NCBI RefSeq assembly: GCF_030433675.1
Contig: NZ_JAROCB010000003.1
Location: 558,001-622,000, forward strand
Direction: 5' to 3'
DNA from: Leifsonia virtsii
GTDB taxonomy: Bacteria > Actinomycetota > Actinomycetes > Actinomycetales > Microbacteriaceae
Length of the DNA stretch: 64,000 nt
Within the stretch, counting starts at the first letter, position 1; each line of letters opens with the position of its first letter. The notes below the pieces were generated by a model. The model saw only the letters and a program-made list of their open reading frames with translations. It had not been told where the DNA came from and ran no database searches. This document shows, in pieces, positions 58,899 to 64,000 of the stretch. The position numbers were made by a program, and so were the translations under genes.

Positions 58899-59917
58899 GC
58901 GACGAGCGCCCGATCCGCGTCGGCCTGATCGGGTACGGCGTGGCCGGGCGGGTGTTCCACGCGCCGTTCCTCGCGGCGGACCCCGCGTTCGAGCTGGCGG
59001 CGGTCGTCACCTCGCAGTCCGACCGGCTGGCCGCCGACCATCCGGGCGCGAGAGCGGTGGGCGATGTGGATGCGCTGCTCGCCCATCCCGGACTCGACCT
59101 GGTGGTCGTCGCCTCGCCCACCCCGCTGCACGTCGCGCACGCCGCGGCGGCGATCGACGCGGGGGTCGCGACGGTGGTCGACAAGCCGTTCGCGCCGGAC
59201 GTCGCGTCCGGCCGAGCCCTGGCGGAGCGGGCCCGAGCCGCAGGCGTGCCGTTCACGGTCTTCCAGAACCGGCGCTGGGACGGCGACTTCCTGACGCTGC
59301 AGCAGCTCGTCGCCGACGGCTCGCTCGGCGACGTCCGGCGGTTCGAGTCGCGGTTCGAGTGGTGGAAGCCCTCGGTCGACGACTCCTGGAAGTCGACGAC
59401 CGGCGCGGAGGAGGGAGGCGGCATCCTGTTCGACCTGGGCGCCCACCTCATCGACCAGGCGCTGCTGCTGTTCGGCCCGGCGAGCGTGAGCCACGCCGAG
59501 GTGCGCAACCGCCGCGGCGGGGGCGCGGACGATGACGCGCTGGTCGTCCTGGAGCACGCCTCCGGCACGACGAGCCAGCTCTGGATGAGCGCCGTCGCGC
59601 CTATCGTCGGCCCGCGCTTCCGCGCGCTCGGCTCGAAGGGCGGGTACGTCTCGTGGGGCCTCGACCCGCAGGAGGGGCAGCTCCTGGGCGGCATGCTCCC
59701 GGGCGATGTGCGCCTCGGCCGCGCCGAGCATCCCGCGCGGGTCGGGACCGACGCCCACCCCGGCGAGCTCCCGCTCGCCCCCGGCGACTACGCCGGCTTC
59801 TACCGGCAGCTCGCCGCCGCACTGCGCGGCCGGGCGCCACTGCCGGTCGACCCGGCCGGGCCGCTCGCCGTGCTCGACCTGATCGGGTCGGCCCGGGCGT
59901 ACGCCGCGGCCCACTGA
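58895..59917 (+). CDS. Gfo/Idh/MocA-family oxidoreductase
   Basis: 340 residues. An N-terminal NAD(P) Rossmann fold (VGLIGYGVAGRVFHAPFL, VVDKPFAP with the conserved Lys) and a C-terminal substrate domain (EEGGGILFDLGAHLIDQALL). These enzymes oxidise or reduce sugars, inositols or imines. GTG 58895 overlaps the transporter ATPase stop, so it should act on the imported compound. Confidence 0.93.
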   Translation: MSDERPIRVGLIGYGVAGRVFHAPFLAADPAFELAAVVTSQSDRLAADHPGARAVGDVDALLAHPGLDLVVVASPTPLHVAHAAAAIDAGVATVVDKPFAPDVASGRALAERARAAGVPFTVFQNRRWDGDFLTLQQLVADGSLGDVRRFESRFEWWKPSVDDSWKSTTGAEEGGGILFDLGAHLIDQALLLFGPASVSHAEVRNRRGGGADDDALVVLEHASGTTSQLWMSAVAPIVGPRFRALGSKGGYVSWGLDPQEGQLLGGMLPGDVRLGRAEHPARVGTDAHPGELPLAPGDYAGFYRQLAAALRGRAPLPVDPAGPLAVLDLIGSARAYAAAH

Positions 59918-59945
59918 ACGAACAAGGAAAGAAGGAAGCACCACC

Positions 59946-61121
59946 ATGTCCCACTCCCGACCCACCCACGTCGTCGTCCTCGGCGGCGGCATCCTCGGCG
60001 CCTCCACCACCGCACAGCTGGCCCGCCAGGGCGTGGAGGTGACGCTCGTGACCGCGGGCGCGCTCGCCGACGGCGCCTCCGGCCGCTCCATCGCGTGGCT
60101 GAACTCGTCCGGCGACCGCAGCGCGGCGTACCACTACCTGCGGCTGGTGGCGCTGGACCGCTACCGCACCTGGCGCGAGCAGCACCCGCGCAGCCGCGAC
60201 TACCTGCGCTTCGACGGCGCGCTGAAGTGGGCCGCCGAGGGCGAGAGCTTCCGCCGCACGTTCGAGTTCGAGCGCGCCAACGGCTACGACAGCGTCTGGG
60301 TCGACCGTGCCGACGTCGCCCGGATCGCACCGGACGTCGACGCCTCCGCCGTTGCGGAGGAGGGCGCCATCTTCAACGCGGGGGAGGGCTGGGTCAGCCT
60401 TCCGGACCTCATCGCCGACCTGATCGCCGAGGCGACCGCCGCGGGCGCGAAGGTCGTCGAGCACGCGGGCGAGGCGACGGTGGATGTGCAGGGCGGCGTG
60501 GCCGTCGGCGTCGTGCTGGGCGACGGCACGCGCCTGCCGGCCGACGCCGTCGTGCTGGCGACCGGCCCGTCGGTGCCCGCGCAGCTCGCGCGTCTCGGCG
60601 TCACCGTCCCCGACGCGACGCCCGCCGCGTTCGTCGTGTTCACCAAGCCGGTGGACGTCGAGCACCGGACGGTGCTCAACACCCCGCGGGTCGCGGTGCG
60701 GCCGACGCCCGACGGCCGGCTCGTCCTCGACGCCGACTGGGCGGAGCAGTCGGTGCAGATCGCCGACGACGGCACCATCACGGTCCCGGAGGCGTCGGTG
60801 CAGGGTCTGCTCGACGAGGCCTCGAAGGTCATCGCGGGCAATCCGCGGCTGGAGGCCGACCGCATCGGCGCCGGCCTGAAGCCGATTCCCGGCGACGGCG
60901 ACCCGGTCGCCGGTCCCGTGCCGTCCATCGAGGGCCTCTACGCCCTGTTCACCCACTCGGGCGCGACGCTCGGGCTCGCGCTCGGCGAGCTGGCAGCTGA
61001 GGAGATCGCCACCGGCACGCCGTCGCCGGTGCTGGAGGCCTTCCGCCTCGAGCGCTTCGACGCCGAGGGTGTGGCCGACGCCGTGCCGACGGGGGCGTGG
61101 GCCCCGGTCGCCGAGCAGTAG
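59946..61121 (+). CDS. FAD-dependent D-amino-acid/glycine oxidase-like oxidoreductase
   Basis: 391 residues of the DAO superfamily. FAD-binding motif VVVLGGGILGASTTAQLARQ is at the N-terminus and GLYALFTHSGATLGLALGELAAEEI at the C-terminus. It probably oxidises a secondary or primary amine to an imine. AAGGAAG lies upstream of ATG 59946, 28 bases after the Gfo/Idh gene, in the same operon. A substrate such as an opine or N-substituted amino acid would use both oxidoreductases; that is inference. Confidence 0.9.
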   Translation: MSHSRPTHVVVLGGGILGASTTAQLARQGVEVTLVTAGALADGASGRSIAWLNSSGDRSAAYHYLRLVALDRYRTWREQHPRSRDYLRFDGALKWAAEGESFRRTFEFERANGYDSVWVDRADVARIAPDVDASAVAEEGAIFNAGEGWVSLPDLIADLIAEATAAGAKVVEHAGEATVDVQGGVAVGVVLGDGTRLPADAVVLATGPSVPAQLARLGVTVPDATPAAFVVFTKPVDVEHRTVLNTPRVAVRPTPDGRLVLDADWAEQSVQIADDGTITVPEASVQGLLDEASKVIAGNPRLEADRIGAGLKPIPGDGDPVAGPVPSIEGLYALFTHSGATLGLALGELAAEEIATGTPSPVLEAFRLERFDAEGVADAVPTGAWAPVAEQ

Positions 61122-61170
61122 GCAGGCCGAGCCGGCCGTCTCGTCCCCGCCCGTCTCCTAAGCTCGGCGC

Positions 61171-61800
61171 GTGGAGAGTATCGAGGCGGCCGGTTTCCTG
61201 TTCGACATGGACGGCACGCTCGTCGACTCCACCCCCGTCGTGGAGGCCGTATGGACGTCGTTCGGCCACCGGCACGGCATCGACCCGGCGACGCTCCTGG
61301 CGTACGCGCACGGACGGCAGGCCGTCGACACGATCGCGCACTTCCTGCCCGAGCTGGGCGAGGCCGAGCGCGGGGAGCTCGTCGCCGCCCTCGTGGCCGA
61401 GGAGGTGACGAGGACCGACGGCATCGTGCAGATCCCCGGGGCCGTCGGGCTGCTGGAGGGGCTCATCGCCGACGGGGCTCCAGTGGCCGTCGTGACGAGT
61501 GCGCCCCGGGAACTCGCGGTCGCGCGGCTGCGCGCGGCCGGCGTCCCGGTGCCCGAGGTGCTGGTGGCGGCGGAGGACGTGACGAAGGGCAAGCCCGACC
61601 CCGAGGGGTACCGGCGCGCGGCCGAGCTTCTCGGCGTCCCGGTCGGGGAGTGCGTCGTGTTCGAGGACGCGGAGGCCGGACTCGCCGCTGCCGTCGCCTC
61701 CGGCGCTCGAGCGGTGGTCGTGGGCGGCCACGCGTCGCCCACGACCGACGGGCTGGCGCGGCTCGCGGACTACACCGGGTTCCGGGCGCTGCTGCGCTGA
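61171..61800 (+). CDS. HAD-superfamily phosphatase
   Basis: 209 residues. Motif I is LFDMDGTLVDSTP, motif II VVTSAPREL, motif III Lys in VTKGKPDPEGY and motif IV VVFEDAEAGL. A helical cap lies between I and II. It resembles sugar-phosphate or 2-phosphoglycolate-type phosphatases (DOG/YfbT-like). TAAGCT lies six bases before GTG 61171, so it has its own promoter. Confidence 0.92.
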   Translation: MESIEAAGFLFDMDGTLVDSTPVVEAVWTSFGHRHGIDPATLLAYAHGRQAVDTIAHFLPELGEAERGELVAALVAEEVTRTDGIVQIPGAVGLLEGLIADGAPVAVVTSAPRELAVARLRAAGVPVPEVLVAAEDVTKGKPDPEGYRRAAELLGVPVGECVVFEDAEAGLAAAVASGARAVVVGGHASPTTDGLARLADYTGFRALLR

Positions 61801-61822
61801 CCGGGACGCGGGTGCGGCCGGG

Positions 61823-62281
61823 TCAGGAGACCAGGCGCGCGAGGTTGTCGAGCTCGTTGGCGCGGCCGGCGAGCAGGCGCTCGGTCCAGACCTCGTCGTG
61901 GAGCTCCTCCACCTGCATCACGACGCGGGTGCCGTCTCCGGCCGGCTCGAGGTCGACCACCGTGAGCTGCTCGTACGGCTCGTGATCCGGCACGAAGTCG
62001 ATCACCGACCGGTAGGCGATGCGGTCGGGCCGGCGGAGCTCGGTGAAGACCTTCCTGGCCTGCGTGCTCAGCGGCAGGCCGTTCTGCTCCAGGAAGGCGA
62101 CCTGCGCAGGATCCTCGGCGGTCATCGTGTAGACGAGCTCGCCGTCGGGGCGAAGGTCGATGCGGTCGACGTCGGTGCTGAAGCCGTCGGGCGCCCACCA
62201 GCGGGAGATGCCGTCGGCGGTGGTCCAGAGCTCCCACACGGTCTCGGGCGGGGCGGGGATGGTGCGATCGATGGTCTTCAT
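61823..62281 (-). CDS. SRPBCC / AHSA1-type domain protein
   Basis: 152 residues: TIPAPPETVWELWTTADGISRWWAP at the N-terminus and WTERLLAGRANELDNLARLVS helix at the end. GAGAGGA lies seven bases before ATG 62281. It diverges from an ArsR gene that itself carries an SRPBCC domain, and such pairs are usually co-regulated. The ligand is unknown. Confidence 0.9.
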   Translation of the reverse strand: MKTIDRTIPAPPETVWELWTTADGISRWWAPDGFSTDVDRIDLRPDGELVYTMTAEDPAQVAFLEQNGLPLSTQARKVFTELRRPDRIAYRSVIDFVPDHEPYEQLTVVDLEPAGDGTRVVMQVEELHDEVWTERLLAGRANELDNLARLVS

Positions 62282-62330
62282 GGTTCTGTCCTCTCGTTCG
62301 GTTCGTTCGGTTTGCATCCGGTACGAGTGG

Positions 62331-62354
62331 GACGATATATTCGTCACGACGAAT
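62331..62354. promoter_or_regulatory. Overlapping palindromes, ArsR-type operator
   Basis: GACGA-TATAT-TCGTC (62331-62345) and ATTCGTC-AC-GACGAAT (62339-62354) are both perfect and share the ATTCGTC half. They lie between the divergent SRPBCC and ArsR genes, with the TATAT as a likely -10. Autoregulation by the ArsR protein is inferred. Confidence 0.7.
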
Positions 62355-62373
62355 GTGTCAAGAGGGAGTCGCC

Positions 62374-63132
62374 ATGGATGTTCAGCAGGCGCTGGCCACG
62401 ATCGGGGAGCCGACGCGGTTCCGCATCCTGAGTCTGCTCGCCGCCGGACCGCGGACGGTCGGGGAGGTGGCCGCCGCGATCGGCGCACTGCAACCGCAGA
62501 CCACCAAGCACCTGCAGCTGCTCGAGACCGTCGGGGTCGTCAGTATCGAACGGCTGGGACGCCGCCGTCTCGCCCGGGTGGACAGGAACGCCCTGCGCGA
62601 GCTCGCCGACTGGCTGGGTGGTCTGGCGACAGCCACCTCCCACGACGACGCACTGCAGCAATACGCGGCGGCGGTGCGGTCGGCCGGAGCCGCGGCCGAC
62701 ATCGTGCTCGAGCGCACGCTCACCGCGCCCCCGGACGCGGTCTGGCGGGCCTGGACGGACGCGCGGGAGGCGGCGCGCTGGTGGGCTCCCCGGCACTTCG
62801 AGGTCGTCTGTTGCGCGGTGTCGCCGCAGCCGGGCGCGCCGGTCGAGCTGGTGCTGCGGGAGGCCGACGGCGCCGAGTACGCCTCCGCCGGGACGGTGCG
62901 CTCGGCGGAACCCGGCCGCCGGATTGTCTTCGACCTGTCGCCCGTCGACGCGAACGGGCGCGCGTACTTCGAGGTGGTCGTGGATGCCGCGCTCGAGCCC
63001 TCCGGCGGCGGCACGGCACTGCGCGCGCACATCACCGCGGAGGGGGCGGATGCCGATACGGCGCCGATGCTCGCGGGCCTCGAACCCGGCTGGAGCCAGC
63101 AGCTCGACCGGCTGGAGGAAGTGCTCGGCTAG
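62374..63132 (+). CDS. ArsR-type winged-helix regulator fused to SRPBCC domain
   Basis: 252 residues. About 1-85 are an ArsR-family HTH (IGEPTRFRILSLLAAGPRTVGEVAAAIGALQPQTTKHLQLLE) without the metal-binding cysteines of ArsR/SmtB. About 110-252 are an AHSA1-type SRPBCC domain (TLTAPPDAVWRAWTDAREAARWW). The second domain is probably the ligand sensor. GAGGGAG lies five bases before ATG 62374. Confidence 0.9.
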   Translation: MDVQQALATIGEPTRFRILSLLAAGPRTVGEVAAAIGALQPQTTKHLQLLETVGVVSIERLGRRRLARVDRNALRELADWLGGLATATSHDDALQQYAAAVRSAGAAADIVLERTLTAPPDAVWRAWTDAREAARWWAPRHFEVVCCAVSPQPGAPVELVLREADGAEYASAGTVRSAEPGRRIVFDLSPVDANGRAYFEVVVDAALEPSGGGTALRAHITAEGADADTAPMLAGLEPGWSQQLDRLEEVLG

Positions 63133-63590
63133 TCGGGGGCGCGCAGCGTCGGCGGCGCCGCCGTCCCGCCGCCGCAGATCGTCGACCTCACCCAGGCCTC
63201 CGCGTCGGCGGGCGCCAGTTCGCCCGAGCGGATCAGCCGCACGAAGTCGATCGCCTCGTCGGTGAGCCGGCCGTCGGCGCTGTCGGGCGCATCCCGGCCC
63301 ACGTGGATGGACAGCCAGCGCGCGAGTCGCGGGCCGATCCGCACCGCGACGGAGACGATCCCGGCGAAGTGCCTGGCCTGGCCCTCCGTGCCGTCGTCGA
63401 CGTGACGGCGGAAGCCGCGGCCGCGGATGCGGTTGCTCCCGCCGCGCCCGGCGTCCAGCGGCCACAGCGGACCGCGCCGCACGCCGGCGGCCTCGCGTCC
63501 GAGCTCGCGGAGGAACCTCCCCGGGGAGTCGGTGCGCGCGGCGACCCGTGCGCAGGTCTCGGCGAGCTGCGCGCAGCCGTCCGCCGTCAT
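63129..63590 (-). CDS. Hypothetical protein coupled to GH6 gene
   Basis: 153 residues. No known family is recognised. The centre is basic (GRGGSNRIRGRGFRRHVDDG) and the C-terminus helical, with LTDEAIDFVRLIRSGELAPA. ATG 63590 overlaps the GH6 stop (ATGA), so translation is coupled. Its TAG stop overlaps that of the convergent ArsR-type gene by three bases. Confidence 0.6.
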   Translation of the reverse strand: MTADGCAQLAETCARVAARTDSPGRFLRELGREAAGVRRGPLWPLDAGRGGSNRIRGRGFRRHVDDGTEGQARHFAGIVSVAVRIGPRLARWLSIHVGRDAPDSADGRLTDEAIDFVRLIRSGELAPADAEAWVRSTICGGGTAAPPTLRAPD

Positions 63591-64000
63591 CCCTTCGCCT
63601 TCGTGGCCAGGGCCTCTGCGCCCGCCTGCCACCAGACGCCCGCCGCAGGTCCCCCGTTGCAGCTGCCGTCGCTGACCCCGGGATGCTTCACCCAGAGCAG
63701 GGCGTCGAGTTTTCCGCCGTCGCCCTCCGTCACGCGCGGGGACTCGCCGAGGGCAGCGCCGGGCGGGTTGCACCACGTTCCGGTCCAGCCGTTGCCGTTG
63801 CGCGAGACGTCGATGACGTAGTGCTTCCAGCCGATCTTCGACGAGAGCTTCCCGGCGTAGTCGCGCTCGCGCTGCGTCGTGTCGAAGTTTGAGACGTTGG
63901 TGAAGAACCCGTGGGCGCGCTGCACGTCGGCGCGCTCCAACCAGGCGGCCTGGTCGGTGGCGGAGAGCCAGCGCGCGTTGCCCCCGTCGAGGTAGGTGGC
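63587..64000 (-). CDS. Glycoside hydrolase family 6 (cellulase), 5' part outside window
   Basis: The C-terminal 137 residues or so run in from the right edge. GH6 signatures are clear: TYLDGGNARWLSATDQAAWL, HGFFTNVSNFDTT, HYVIDVSRNGNG, CNPPGAALGESP, and DALLWVKHPGVSDGSCNGGP with AGVWW. The family inverts beta-1,4-glucan bonds. It has no carbohydrate-binding module after the catalytic domain. An upstream signal peptide cannot be seen from here. Confidence 0.93.
   Translation of the reverse strand, partial: ATYLDGGNARWLSATDQAAWLERADVQRAHGFFTNVSNFDTTQRERDYAGKLSSKIGWKHYVIDVSRNGNGWTGTWCNPPGAALGESPRVTEGDGGKLDALLWVKHPGVSDGSCNGGPAAGVWWQAGAEALATKAKG

Overview
The window is high-GC DNA (roughly 70 percent or more) packed with short intergenic gaps, frequent GTG starts, ATGA/GTGA stop-start overlaps, and many genes whose start codon lies 6 or 7 bases after a TANNNT -10 box. 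This, with the gene families present (POT and DHA2 transporters, TreYZ trehalose pathway, actinobacterial ECF sigma factors with long C-terminal extensions, GH6 cellulase), points to an actinobacterium, most likely Microbacteriaceae and perhaps Leifsonia-like. The taxonomic placement is inference. No rRNA, tRNA, insertion sequence, prophage or CRISPR array was seen. The window looks like ordinary chromosome with several accessory modules. The first gene (SRPBCC protein) and the last (GH6 glycosidase) run off the edges.

Layout. 0-9 kb: SRPBCC fragment, FAD oxidoreductase, bifunctional PutA proline catabolism enzyme, aldo/keto reductase, and an OmpR-type two-component pair. 9-17 kb: Lrp-type regulator, POT peptide transporter, MOSC protein, a VOC-HxlR pair with palindromic operators, a LysR regulator whose own promoter carries a T-N11-A box, two further aldo/keto reductases and a metallo-beta-lactamase-fold hydrolase. 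17-25 kb: glutaredoxin, P-loop kinase, prolyl aminopeptidase, a MarR-MFS operon divergent from a lipase-like hydrolase, a lipoate ligase with its accessory domain at the N-terminus, GNAT, and a divergent UDP-GlcNAc 2-epimerase-fold protein that has lost catalytic residues.

25-34 kb is a signalling and envelope region: a small ECF sigma factor, a large AAA/LuxR regulator broken by a frameshift, a HtrA-like membrane protease, and a 668-residue protein joining an ECF sigma factor, a zinc-finger anti-sigma-like segment, hydrophobic segments, a Pro/Ala-rich linker and a LamG-like domain in one chain. A PAP2 phosphatase follows. 34-41.5 kb: TetR, DHA2 drug exporter and MarR, a secreted lysozyme-like protein, a PHP-domain protein, a DHFR-like reductase and a short UvrA-like ATPase.

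41.5-53 kb is carbon storage: acetyl-CoA synthetase, then on the minus strand treY-treZ, an RHH antitoxin/Doc toxin pair, and glgX-Ser/Thr kinase-GH15. treY-treZ and the glgX group are each translationally coupled, and the toxin-antitoxin module sits between them. Together these convert alpha-glucan to trehalose and debranch or hydrolyse glycogen. 53-64 kb: CsbD stress protein, GlxA-type AraC regulator, and a LacI regulator divergent from an amino-acid-type ABC transporter that is followed by a Gfo/Idh/MocA oxidoreductase and a FAD amine oxidase, with two palindromic operators in the control region. The window ends with HAD phosphatase, divergent SRPBCC and ArsR-SRPBCC genes around overlapping palindromes, and the GH6 gene end.

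Several gene ends carry very long, near-perfect hairpins (17-27 bp arms) that are unrelated to each other in sequence.
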